Source of the DNA: Chrysomallon squamiferum
Lineage: Eukaryota; Mollusca; Gastropoda; Neomphalida; Peltospiridae
DNA length: 60,000 bases
Assembly: GCA_012295275.1 (NCBI GenBank)
Contig: CM022679.1
Coordinates: 18,118,342-18,178,341, forward strand
Direction: 5' to 3'
A program made the translations under genes and the position numbers. The first letter of the stretch is position 1. Every line of letters starts with the position of its first letter. The notes beneath the pieces are model-generated. The model did not search any database, was not told the DNA's origin, and worked only from the letters and a program-made list of their open reading frames with translations. This document shows, one piece after another, positions 23,891 through 37,676 of the stretch.

Positions 23891-26800
23891 ATTGAGAAGA
23901 GACGAACACACGTCGGAGCCGCTCGCACTCCGAAACTTTCAATCGGATAAACACATAACAGACAGCATTGAATGCGTTCAGTTCTCAACCAGCCCTTTAA
24001 ACGCTTTTAAGGGTTAATCATTACATCTGATATACATCACGTAGTGGGTGTTTCTGTTCATTGAGATGAGAGGAACACACCTCGCAACCGCTCGCACTCC
24101 GAAACTTTCAATCGTATGCACACGTAACAGACAGCATTGAATGCGTTCAGTTCTCAACCAGCTGTTTAAACGCTGTTAAGGGTTAATCATTACATCTGAT
24201 TTCCATGATTTTGTGCGTGATTCTGTTTATTGAGAAGAGACGAACACACGTCGGAGCCGCTCGCACTCCGAAACTTTCAATCGGATAAACACATAACAGA
24301 CAGCATTGAATGCGTTCAGTTCTCAACCAGCTCTTTAAACGCTGTTAAGGGTTAATCATTAGATCTGATTTTGATGACCTGGTGCGTGTTTCTGTTTATT
24401 GACAAGAGACGAACACATCTCGCAACCGCTCGCACTCCGAAACTTTCAATCGTATACACACACATAACAGACAGCATTGAATGCGTTCAGTTCTCAACCA
24501 GCCCTTTAAACGCTGTTAAGGGTTAATCATTACATCTGATTTCCATGATGTTGTGCGTGATTCTGTTTATTGAGAAGAGACGAACACACGTCGGAGCCGC
24601 TCGCACTCCGAAACTTTCAATCGGATACACACATAACAGACAGCATTGAATGCGTTCAGTTCTCAACCAGCTCTTTAAACGCTGTTAAGGGTTAATCATT
24701 AGATCTGATTTTGATGATGGTTGTGCGTGATTCTGTTTATTGAGAAGAGACGAACACACGTCGCAACCGCTCGCACTCCGAAACTTTCAATCGTATGCAC
24801 AGGTAACAGACAGCATTGAATGCGTTCAGTTCTCAACCCAGCCTTTAAACGCTGTTAAGGGTTAATCATTACATCTGATTTCGATGAGGTAGTGCGTGTT
24901 TCTGTTTATTGAGAAGAGACGAACACACCTCGCAACCGCTCGCACTCCGAAACTTTCAATCGTATATGCACACATAACAGACAGCATTGAATGCGTTCAG
25001 TTCTCAACCAGCCCTTTAAACGCTGTTAAGGGTTAATCATTAGATCTGATTTCCATGATGTTGTGCGTGATTCTGTTTATTGAGAAGAGACGAACACACG
25101 TCGGAGCCGCTCGCACTCCGAAACTTTCAATCGGATACACACGTAACAGACAGCATTGAATGCGTTCTGTTCTCAACCAGCTCTTTAAACGCTGTTAAGG
25201 GTTAATCATTAGATCTGATTTTGATGATGTGGTGGGTGCGTGATTCTGTTTATTGAGAAGAGACGAACACACCTCGCAACCGCTCGCACTCCGAAACTTT
25301 CAATCGTATACACACATAACAGACAGCATTGAATGCGTTCAGTTCTCAACCAGCCCCTTAAACGCTGTTAAGGGTTAATCATTACATCTGATTTCCATGA
25401 TGTTGTGCGTGATTCTGTTTATTGAGAAGAGACGAACACACCTCGCAACCGCTCGCACTCCGAAACTTTCAATCGTATGCACACGTAACAGACAGCATTG
25501 AATGCGTTCAGTTCTCAACCAGCCCCTTAAACGCTGTTAAGGGTTAATCATTACATCTGATTTCCATGATTTTGTGCGTGATTCTGTTTATTGAGAAGAG
25601 ACGAACACACGTCGGAGCCGCTCGCACTCCGAAACTTTCAATCGGATGCACACATAACAGACAGCATTGAATGCGTTCAGTTCTCAACCAGCTCTTTAAA
25701 CGCTGTTAAGGGTTAATCATTAGATCTGATTTCCATGATGTTGTGCGTGTTTCTTCGTTTTATTGAGAAGAGACGAACACATCTCGCAACCGCTCGCACT
25801 CCGAAACTTTCAATCGTATGCACACGTAACAGACAGCATTGAATGCGTTCAGTTCTCAACCAGCTGTTTAAACGCTGTTAAGGGTTAATCATTACATCTG
25901 ATTTCCATGATGTTGTGCGTGATTCTGTTTATTGACAAGAGACGAACACACGTCGGAGCCGCTCGCACTCCGAAACTTTCAATCGTATACACACGTAACA
26001 GACAGCATTGAATGCGTTCTGTTCTCAACCAGCTGTTTAAACGCTGTTAAGGGTTAATCATTACATCTGATTTCCATGATGTTGTGCGTGTTTCTGTTTA
26101 TTGAGAAGAGACGAACACACCTCGCAACCGCTCGCACTCCGAAACTTTCAATCGTATACACACATAACAGACAGCATTGAATGCGTTCAGTTCTCAACCA
26201 GCTGTTTAAACGCTGTTAAGGGTTAATCATTACATCTGATTTCCATGATGTTGTGCGTGATTCTGTTTATTGAGAAGAGACGAACACACGTCGGAGCCGC
26301 TCGCACTCCGAAACTTTCAATCGGATTCACACATAACAGACAGCATTGAATGCGTTCTGTTCTCAACCAGCTCTTTAAACGCTGTTAAGGGTTAATCATT
26401 ACATCTGATTTCCATGAGGTAGTGCGTGTTTCTGTTTATTGAGAAGAGACGAACACACCTCGCAACCGCTCGCACTCCGAAACTTTCAATCGTATGCACA
26501 CGTAACAGACAGCATTGAATGCGTTCTGTTTTCAACCAGCTCTTTAAACGCTGTTAAGGGTTAATCATTACATCTGATTTCCATGATGATTGTGCGTGAT
26601 TCTGTTTATTGAGAAGAGACGAACACACGTCGGAGCCGCTCGCACTCCGAAACTTTCAATCGGATGCACACGTAACAGACAGCATTGAATGCGTTCAGTT
26701 CTCAACCAGCTGTTTAAACCCTGTTAAGGGTTAATCATTAGATCTGATTTCCATGATGATTGTGCGTGATTCTGTTGTTTATTGAGAAGAGACGAACACA

Positions 26801-29800
26801 CCTCGCGGAAACCGCTCGCACTCCGAAACTTTCAATCGTATGCACACATAACAGACAGCATTGAATGCGTTCTGTTCTCAACCAGCTCTTTAAACGCTGT
26901 TAAGGGTTAATCATTAGATCTGATTTGATGATGATGTGGTGCGTGATTCTGTTTATTGAGAAGAGACGAACACACGTCGCAAACCGCTCGCACTCCGAAA
27001 CTTTCAATCGTATGCACACGTAACAGACAGCATTGAATGCGTTCAGTTCTCAACCAGCTGTCTTTAAACCCTGTTAAGGGTTAATCATTACATCTGATTT
27101 CATGATGAGGTAGTGCGTGTTTCTGTTTATTGAGAAGAGACGAACACACCTCGCAACCGCTCGCACTCCGAAACTTCCAATCGTATGCACACGTAACAGA
27201 CAGCATTGAATGCGTTCTGTTCTCAACCAGCTGTTTAAACCCTGTTAAGGGTTAATCATTACATCTGATTTCCATGATGTTGTGCGTGATTCTGTTTATT
27301 GAGAAGAGACGAACACACGTCGGAGCCGCTCGCACTCCGAAACTTTCAATCGGATACACACATAACAGACAGCATTGAATGCGTTCAGTTTTCAACCAGA
27401 ACCCTTTAAACGCTGTTAAGGGTTAATCATTACATCTGATTTCGATGAGGTAGTGCGTGTTTCTGTTTATTGAGAAGAGACGAACACACCTCGCAACCGC
27501 TCGCACTCCGAAACTTTCAATCGTATGCACACGTAACAGACAGCATTGAATGCGTTCTGGTTTGAAACAGGTCTTTAAACGCTGTTAAGGGTTAATCATT
27601 ACATCTGATTTCGATGAGGTAGTGCGTGTGTCTGTTTATTGAGAAGAGACGAACACACGTCGGAGCCGCTCGCACTGCGAAACTTTCAATCGGATTCACA
27701 CGTAACAGACAGCATTGAATGCGTTCAGTTCTCAACCAGCTCTTTAAACCCTGTTAAGGGTTAATCATTAGATCTGATTTCCATGATGCTGTGCGTGATT
27801 CTGTTTATTGAGAAGAGACGAACACACCTCGCAGCCGCTCGCACTCCGAAACTTCCAATCGTATGCACACGTAACAGACAGCATTGAATGCGTTCTGTTC
27901 TCAACCAGCTGTTTAAACCCTGTTAAGGGTTAATCATTAGATCTGATTTCCATGATGTTGTGCGTGATTCTGTTTATTGAGAAGAGACGAACACACGTCG
28001 GAGCCGCTCGCACTCCGAAACTTTCAATCGGATTCACACATAACAGACAGCATTGAATGCGTTCTGTTCTCAACCAGCTGTTTAAACCCTGTTAAGGGTT
28101 AATCATTACATCTGATTTCCATGATGTTGTGCGTGATTCTGTTTATTGAGAAGAGACGAACACACGTCGGAGCCGCTCGCACTCCGAAACTTTCAATCGG
28201 ATTCACACATAACAGACAGCATTGAATGCGTTCTGTTTTCAAGCAGGTCTTTAAACGCTGTTAAGGGTTAATCATTACATCTGATTTCCATGATGTTGTG
28301 CGTGTTTCTGTTTATTGAGAAGAGACGAACACACCTCGCAACCGCTCGCACTCCGAAACTTCCAATCGAATGCACACGTAACAGACAGCATTGAATGCGT
28401 TCAGTTCTCAACCAGCTGTTTAAACCCTGTTAAGGGTTAATCATTACCTCTGATTTCCATGATGCTGTGCGTGATACTGTTTATTGACAAGAGACGAACA
28501 CACGTCGGAGCCGCTCGCACTCCGAAACTTCCAATCGTATGCACACGTAACAGACAGCATTGAATGCGTTCTGTTCTCAACCAGCTGTTTAAACCCTGTT
28601 AAGGGTTAATCATTACATCTGATTTCCATGAGGTAGTGCGTGTTTCTGTTTATTGAGATGAGACGAACACACCTCGCAATCGCTCGCACTCCGAAACTTT
28701 CAATCGTATACACACGTAACAGACAGCATTGAATGCGTTCTGTTCCCAACCAGCTGTTTAAACCCTGTTAAGGGTTAATCATTACCTCTGATTTCCATGA
28801 TGTTGTGCGTGATTCTGTTTATTGAGAAGAGACGAACACACGTCGGAGCCGCTCGCACTGCGAAACTTTCAATCGGATTCACACATAACAGACAGCATTG
28901 AATGCGTTCTGGTTTCAAGCAGGTCTTTAAACGCTGTTAAGGGTTAATCATTACATCTGATTTCGATGAGGTAGTGCGTGTTTCTGTTTATTGAGAAGAG
29001 ACGAACACACCTCGCAATCGCTCGCACTCCGAAACTTCCAATCGTATGCACACGTAACAGACAGCATTGAATGCGTTCAGTTCTCAACCAGCTGTTTAAA
29101 CCCTGTTAAGGGTTAATCATTACATCTGATTTCCATGATGTTGTGCGTGATTCTGTTTATTGAGAAGAGACGAACACACGTCGGAGCCGCTCGCACTCCG
29201 AAACTTTCAATCGGATTCACACATAACAGACAGCATTGAATGCGTTCTGTTCTCAACCAGCTGTTTAAACCCTGTTAAGGGTTAATCATTACATCTGATT
29301 TCGATGAGGTAGTGCGTGTTTCTGTTTATTGAGAAGAGACGAACACACCTCGCAATCGCTCGCACTCCGAAAGTTTCAATCGGATACACACATAACAGAC
29401 AGCATTGAATGCGTTCTGTTCCCAACCAGCTGTTTAAACCCTGTTAAGGGTTAATCATTATCTCTGATTTCCATGATGTTGTGCGTGATTCTGTTTATTG
29501 AGAAGAGACGAACACACGTCGGAGCCGCTCGCACTCCGAAACTTCCAATCGTATGCACACGTAACAGACAGCATTGAATGCGTTCTGTTTTCAACCAGCT
29601 CTTTAAACCCTGTTAAGGGTTAATCATTACCTCTGATTTCCATGATGTTGTGCGTGATTCTGTTTATTGAGAAGAGACGAACACACGTCGGAGCCGCTCG
29701 CACTGCGAAACTTTCAATCGGATTCACACATAACAGACAGCATTGAATGCGTTCTGTTTTCAAGCAGGTCTTTAAACGCTGTTAAGGGTTAATCATTACA

Positions 29801-31959
29801 TCTGATTTCGATGAGGTAGTGCGTGTTTCTGTTTATTGAGAAGAGACGAACACACCTCGCAATCGCTCGCACTCCGAAACTTCCAATCGTATGCACACGT
29901 AACAGACAGCATTGAATGCGTTCAGTTCTCAACCAGCTGTTTAAACCCTGTTAAGGGTTAATCATTACCTCTGATTTCCATGATGTTGTGCGTGATTCTG
30001 TTTATTGAGAAGAGACGAACACACGTCGGAGCCGCTCGCACTCCGAAACTTCCAATCGTATGCACACGTAACAGACAGCATTGAATGCGTTCTGTTCTCA
30101 ACCAGCTGTTTAAACCCTGTTAAGGGTTAATCATTACATCTGATTTCCATGATGTTGTGCGTGTTTCTGTTTATTGAGAAGAGACGAACACACGTCGGAG
30201 TCGCTCGCACTCCGAAACTTTCAATCGGATGCACACGTAACAGACAGCATTGAATGCGTTCTGTTTTCAACCAGCTCTTTAAACGCTGTTAAGGGTTAAT
30301 CATTACATCTGATTTCCATGAGGTAGTGCGTGTTTCTGTTTATTGAGATGAGACGAACACACCTCGCAATCGCTCGCACTCCGAAACTTCCAATCGTATG
30401 CACACGTAACAGACAGCATTGAATGCGTTCTGTTCTCAACCAGCTGTTTAAACCCTGTTAAGGGTTAATCATTACCTCTGATTTCCATAATGTTGTGCGT
30501 GATTCTGTTTATTGAGAAGAGACGAACACACGTCGGAGTCGCTCGCACTCCGAAACTTTCAATCGGATACACACATAACAGACACCATTGCATAAGTTCA
30601 GTTCTCAAGCAGGCATTTAAACGCTTTTAAGGGTTAATCATTACCTCTGATTTCCATAAAGTTGTGCGTGATTCTGTTTATTGAGAAGAGACAAACACAC
30701 CTCGCAATCGCTCGCACTCCGAAACTTCCAATCGTATGCACACGTAAGAGACAGCATTGAATGCGTTCAGTTCTCAACCAGCTCTTTAAACGCTGTTAAG
30801 GGTTAATCATTAGATCTGGTTTCCATGAGGTAGTGCGTGTTTCTGTTTATTGAGATGAGACGAACACACCTCGCAAGCGCTGGCACTCCGAAACTTCCAA
30901 TCGTATGCACACGTAACAGACAGCATTGAATGCGTTCTGTTTTCAAGCAGGTCTTTAAACGCTGTTAAGGGTTAATCATTACCTCTGATTTCCATGATGC
31001 TGTGCGTGATACTGTTTATTGACAAGAGACGAACACACGGCGCACTCCGAAACTTCCAATCGTATGCACACGTAACAGACAGCATTGAATGCGTTCAGTT
31101 CTCAACCAGCTGTTTAAACCCTGTTAAGGTTTAATCATTAGATCTGATTTCCATGAGATAGTGCGTGTTTCTGTTGATTGAGATGAGACGAACACACCTC
31201 GGAATCGCTCGCACTCCGAAACTTTCAATCGTATGCACACATAATAGACAGCATCGAATGCGTTCTGTTTTCAAGGTGGTCTTTAAACGCTGTTAAGGGT
31301 TAATCATTAGATCTGATTTTGATGAGCTGGTGGGTATGTGTGTTTATTGAAAAGAGAGGAACACATCACGCAACCGCTCGCACTCCGGAACCTCCAATCG
31401 TATGCACACGTAAGAGACAGCATTCAATGCGTTCAGTTGTCAACCAGCTGTTTAAACCCTGTTAAGGGTTAATCATTAGATCTGGTTTCCATGAGGAAGT
31501 GCGTGTTTCTGTTTATTGAGAAGAGACGAACTCACCTCGCAATCGTTCGCACTTCGAAACTTCCAATCGTATGCACACGTAACACACACCATTGCATAAG
31601 TTCAGTTCTCAAGCAGCTGTTTAAACCCTGTTAAGGGTTAATCATTACGTCTGATTTCCATGATGCTGTGCGTGATACTGTTTATTGACAAGAGACGAAC
31701 ACACGTCGGAGCCGCTCGCACTCCGAAACTTTCAATCGGATACACACGTAACAGACACCATTGCATAAGTTCAGTTCTCAAGCAGGCCTTTAAACGCTGT
31801 TAAGGGTTAACCATTACATCTGATTTCGATGAGGTAGTGCGTGTGTCTGTTTATTGTGATGAGACGAACACACCTCGCAACCGCTCGGACTCCGAAACTT
31901 TCAATGTTATACCCACGTAACACACAGCATTGAATGCGTTCTGTTTTCAAGCAGGTCTT

Positions 31960-33060
31960 TAAACGCTCTTAAGGGTTAATCATTACATCTGATTTCCATG
32001 ATGTTGTGCGTGATTGTGTTTATTCAGAAGAGAAGTACACATCTCGCAACCGCTCGCACTCCGAAACTTCCAATCGAATGCACACGTAACAGACAGCATT
32101 GAATGCGTTCAGTTCTCAACCAGCTGTTTAAACCCTGTTAAGGGTTAATCATTACCTCTGATTTCCATGCTGCTGTGCGTGATACTGTCTATTCACAAGA
32201 GACGAACACACGTCGAAGCCGCTCGCACTCCGAAACTTCCAATCGTATGCACACGTAACAGACAGCATTGAATGCGATCTGTTCCCAACCGGCTTTTTAA
32301 ACCCTGTTAAGGGTTAATCATTAGATCTGATTTCCATGAGATAGTGCGTGTTTCTGTTGATTGACATGAGACGAACACACCTCGCAATCGCTCGCACTCC
32401 GAAAGTGTCAATCGGATACACACATAACAGACAGCATTGAATGCGTTCTGTTCCCAACCAGCTGTTTAAACCCTGTTAAGGGTTAATCATTATCTCTGAT
32501 TTCCATGATGTTGTGCGTAATGCTGTTTATTGAGAAGAGACGAACACACGTCGGAGCCGCTCGCACTGCGAAACTTTCAATCGGATTCACACATAACAGA
32601 CAGCATTGAATGCGTTCTGTTTTCAAGCAGGTCTTTAAACGCTCTTAAGGGTTAATCATTACATCTGATTTCCATGATGTTGTGCGTGATTGTGTTTATT
32701 CAGAAGAGAAGTACACATCTCGCAACCGCTCGCACTCCGAAACTTCCAATCGAATGCACACGTAACAGACAGCATTGAATGCGTTCAGTTCTCAACCAGC
32801 TGTTTAAACCCTGTTAAGGGTTAATCATTACCTCTGATTTCCATGCTGCTGTGCGTGATACTGTTTATTGACAAGAGACGAACACACGTCGAAGCCGCTC
32901 GCACTCCGAAACTTCCAATCGTATGCACACGTAACAGACAGCATTGAATGCGTTCTGTTCCCAACCGGCTGTTTAAACCCTGTTAAGGGTTAATCATTAG
33001 ATCTGATTTCCATGAGATAGTGCGTGTTTCTGTTGATTGAGATGAGACGAACACACCTCG
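31960..33060 (+). repeat. Four-monomer block, tandemly duplicated
   Basis: The private variant ccatgctgctg occurs at 32165 and 32841, 676 bases apart (4 x 169). It is accompanied in both copies by the same neighbours: tattcagaagagaagtacac before it and gagatagtgcgtg after it. Confidence 0.8.
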
Positions 33061-36000
33061 CAATCGCTCGCACTTCGAAACTTCCAATCGTATGCACACG
33101 TAACAGACAGCATTGAATGCGTTCTGTTTTCAACCAGGTCTTTAAACGCTGTTAAGGGTTAATCATTACCTCTGATTTCCATGATGCTGTGCGTGATACT
33201 GTTTATTGACAAGAGACGAACACACGTCGGAGCCGCTCGCACTCCGAAACTTCCAATCGTATGCACACGTAACAGACAGCATTGAATGCGTTCTGTTCCC
33301 AACGAGCTGTTTAAACCCTGTTAAGGGTTAATCATTACCTCTGATTTCCATGATGTTGTGCGTGATTCTGTTTATTGAGAAGAGACGAACACACGTCGGA
33401 GTCGCTCGCACTCCGAAACTTTCAATCGGATTCACACATAACAGACAGCATTGAATGCGTTCGTTCTGTTTCAAGCAGGTCTTTAAACGCTGTTAAGGGT
33501 TAATCATTACATCTGATTTCGATGAGGTAGTGCGTGTTTCTGTTTATTGAGATGAGACGAACACACCTCGCAAGCGCTCGCACTCCGAAACTTCCAATCG
33601 TATGCACACGTAACAGACAGCATTGAATGCGTTCTGTTCCCAACCAGCTGTTTAAACCCTGTTAAGGGTTAATCATTACCTCTGATTTCCATAATGTTGT
33701 GCGTGATTCTGTTTATTGAGAAGAGACGAACACACGTCGGAGTCGCTCGCACTGCGAAACTTTCAATCGGATACACACATAACAGACAGCATTGAATGCG
33801 TTCTGGTTTCAAGCAGGTCTTTAAACGCTATTAAGGGTTAATCATTACATCTGATTTCGATGAGGTAGTGCGTGTTTCTGTTGATTGAGAAGAGACGAAC
33901 ACACCTCGCAATCGCTCGCACTCCGAAACTTCCAATCGTATGCACACGTAACAGACAGCATTGAATGCGTTCAGTTCTCATCCAGCTGTTTAAACCCTGT
34001 TAAGGGTTAATCATTACATCTGATTTCCATGATGTTGTGCGTGATTCTGTTTATTGAGAAGAGACGAACACACGTCGGAGTCGCTCGCACTCCGAAACTT
34101 TCAATCGGATTCACACATAACAGACAGCATTGAATGCGTTCTGGTTTTCAAGCAGGTCTTTAAACGCTGTTAAGGGTTAATCATTACATCTGATTTCGAT
34201 GAGGTAGTGCGTGTTTCTGTTTATTGAGAAGAGACGAACACACCTCGCAATCGCTCGCACTCCGAAACTTCCAATCGTATGCACACGTAACAGACAGCAT
34301 TGAATGCGTTCAGTTCTCAACCAGCTCTTTAAACGCTGTTAAGGGTTAATCATTAGATCTGATTTCCATGATGTTGTGCGTGTTTCTGTTTATTGAGATG
34401 AGACGAACACACCTCGCAAGCGCTCGCACTCCGAAACTTCCAATCGTATATGTACACACGTAACAGACAGCATTGAATGCGTTCTGTTTTCAAGCAGGTC
34501 TTTAAACGCTGTTAAGGGTTAATCATTACCTCTGATTTCCATGATGCTGTGCGTGATACTGTTTATTGACAAGAGACGAACACACGTCGGAGCCGCTCGC
34601 ACTCCGAAACTTCCAATCGTATGCACACGTAACAGACAGCATTGAATGCGTTCTGTTCTCATCCAGCTGTTTCAACCCTGTTAAGGGTTAATCATTACAT
34701 CTGATTTCCATGAGGTAGTGCGTGTTTCTGTTTATTGAGAAGAGACGAACACACCTCGCAATCGCTCGCACTCCGAAACTTCCAATCGTATGCACACGTA
34801 ACAGACAGCATTGAATGCGTTCTGTTCCCAACCAGCTGTTTAAACCCTGTTAAGGGTTAATCATTAGATCTGATTTCCATGAGATAGTGCGTGTTTCTCT
34901 TGATTGAGATGAGACGAACACACCTCGCAATCGCTCGCGCTCTCACTCGAAAACTTTCAATCGGATGCACACATAACAGACAGCATTGAATGCGTTCTGT
35001 TTCTGTTAAGGGTTAATCAACCAGCTGTGTGTTTCTGTTTTTAAACCCTGTTAAGGGTTAATCATTACTCTGATTTCCATGACCCTGTTAAGGTCTGTGC
35101 GATGATGTGCGTGTTTCTGTTTATTGAGAAGAGACGAACACACGTCGGAGCCGCTCGCACTGCGAAACTTTCAATCGGATTCACACATAACAGACAGCAT
35201 TGAATGCGTTCTGGTTTTCAAGCAGGTCTTTAAACGCTGTTAAGGGTTAATCATTACATCTGATTTCGATGAGGTAGTGCGTGTTTCTGTTTATTGAGAA
35301 GAGACGAACACACCTCGCAATCGCTCGCACTCCGAAACTTCCAATCGTATGCACACGTAACAGACAGCATTGAATGCGTTCTGTTTTCAACCAGCTCTTT
35401 AAACGCTGTTAAGGGTTAATCATTACATCTGATTTCCATGATGTTGTGCGTGATTCTGTTTATTGAGAAGAGACGAACACACCTCGCAACCGCTCGCACT
35501 CCGAAACTTCCAATCGTATGCACACGTAACAGACAGCATTGAATGCGTTCTGTTCTCAACCAGCTGTTTAAACCCTGTTAAGGGTTAATCATTACATCTG
35601 ATTTCCATGATGTTGTGCGTGATTCTGTTTATTGAGAAGAGACGAACACACGTCGGAGCCGCTCGCACTGCGAAACTTTCAATCGGATACACACGTAACA
35701 GACAGCATTGAATGCGTTCTGTTTTCAAGCAGGTCTTTAAACGCTGTTAAGGGTTAATCATTACATCTGATTTCGATGAGGTAGTGCGTGTTTCTGTTTA
35801 TTGAGAAGAGACGAACACACCTCGCAATCGCTCGCACTCCGAAACTTTCAATCGTATGCACACGTAACAGACAGCATTGAATGCGTTCTGTTTTCAACCA
35901 GCTCTTTAAACGCTGTTAAGGGTTAATCATTACATCTGATTTCCATGATGTTGTGCGTGATTGTGTTTATTCAGAAGAGAAGAACACACCTCGCAACCGC

Positions 36001-37676
36001 TCGCACTCCGAAACTTCCAATCGTATGCACACGTAACAGACAGCATTGAATGCGTTCAGTTCTCAACCAGCTGTTTAAACCCTGTTAAGGGTTAATCATT
36101 ACCGATTTCTGATTTCCATGATGTTGTGCGTGATTCTGTTTATTGACAAGAGACGAACACACGTCGGAGCCGCTCGCACTCCGAAACTTCCAATCGTATG
36201 CACACGTAACAGACAGCATTGAATGCGTTCTGTTCTCAACCAGCTGTTTAAACCCTGTTAAGGGTTAATCATTAGATCTGATTTCCATGAGATAGTGCGT
36301 GTTTCTGTTTATTGAGAAGAGACGAACACACCTCGCAATCGCTCGCACTCCGAAACTTCCAATCGTATGCACACGTAACAGACAGCATTGAATGCGTTCT
36401 GTTCTCAACCAGCTGTTTAAACCCTGTTAAGGGTTAATCATTACCTCTGATTTCCATGATGTTGTGCGTGATTCTGTTTATTGAGAAGAGACGAACACAC
36501 GTCGGAGCCGCTCGCACTGCGAAACTTTCAATCGGATTCACACATAACAGACAGCATTGAATGCGTTCTGGTTTCAAGCAGGTCTTTAAACGCTATTAAG
36601 GGTTAATCATTACATCTGATTTCGATGAGGTAGTGCGTGTTTCTGTTTATTGAGAAGAGACGAACACACCTCGCAATCGCTCGCACTCCGAAACTTCCAA
36701 TCGTATGCACACGTAACAGACAGCATTGAATGCGTTCTGTTTTCAACCAGGTCTTTAAACGCTGTTAAGGGTTAATCATTACATCTGATTTCCATGATGT
36801 TGTGCGTGATTCTGTTTATTGAGAAGAGACGAACACACCTCGCAACCGCTCGCACTCCGAAACTTCCAATCGTATGCACACGTAACAGACAGCATTGAAT
36901 GCGTTCTGTTCTCAACCAGCTGTTTAAACCCTGTTAAGGGTTAATCATTACATCTGATTTCCATGATGTTGTGCGTGTTTGCGTGATTCTGTTTATTGAG
37001 AAGAGACGAACACACGTCGGAGCCGCTCGCACTCCGAAACTTTCAATCGGATACACACATAACAGACAGCATTGAATGCGTTCTGTTCTCAACCAGCTGT
37101 TTAAACCCTGTTAAGGGTTAATCATTACATCTGATTTCCATGATGTTGTGCGTGATTCTGTTTATTGAGAAGAGACGAACACACGTCGGAGCCGCTCGCA
37201 CTCCGAAACTTTCAATCGGATACACACATAACAGACAGCATTGAATGCGTTCAGTTCTCAACCATCTCTTTAAACGCTGTTAAGAATTAGTCATTACATC
37301 TGATTTCGATGAGGTAGTGCGTGTTTCCGTTTATTGTGATGAGACGAACACACCTCGCAACCGCTCGGACTCCGAAACTTTCAATGTTATACCCACGTAA
37401 CAGACAGCATTGAATGCGTTCTGTTTTCAAGCAGGTCTTTAAACGCTGTTAAGGGTTAATCATTACATCTGATTTCCATGATGCTGTGCTTGATACTGTT
37501 TATTGAGATGAGACGAACACACCTCGCAACAGCTCGCACTCCGAAACTTTCAATCTTATACACACATAACAGACAGCATCGAATGCGTTCTGTCTTCAAG
37601 CTGCTCTTTCAACGCTGTTCATGGATAATCTCATTTAAGTGATTTGGTGCGTGTGTGTTTTTTGACAAGAGACGAA

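Larger units (their letters stand above)
16400..26700 (+). repeat. Inner, more homogeneous domain of satellite A
   Basis: Within these bounds (approximate) the aaccctg variant is absent and nearly all monomers have aacgctg; most also have gttcagtt instead of gttctgtt. On both sides (about 6.7-14.2 and 26.7-37.1 kb) aaccctg and gttctgtt are frequent. The layering fits a later local expansion inside an older array. Confidence 0.75.
6742..37676 (+). repeat. Satellite A core array, about 183 head-to-tail 169-bp monomers
   Basis: Every monomer shows the order: gctgttaagggttaatca, tctgatttccatga, gtgcgtg, tgtttattgagaagagac, cgctcgcactccgaaac, aacagacagcattg and aatgcgttc. Landmark spacing is 169, or a multiple of it, over long stretches. 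A typical monomer has about ten CpGs. There is no open frame of 60 codons or more between about 5.8 and 38.3 kb, so the array is non-coding. Main subtypes differ at ctcgcaaccg versus gtcggagccg, at cgtatgcacacgtaac versus cggat(a/t)cacacataac, at gttctgtt versus gttcagtt, and at aaccctg versus aacgctg. At its right end the monomers revert to the edge type and break off in gacaagagacga. Confidence 0.97.

Noticed and set aside
6742-37676. Interstitial telomere array, because of the ttaagggttaa motif
   Set aside because: The telomere-like hexamer occurs once per 169 bases and with an extra A; it is not tandem TTAGGG.
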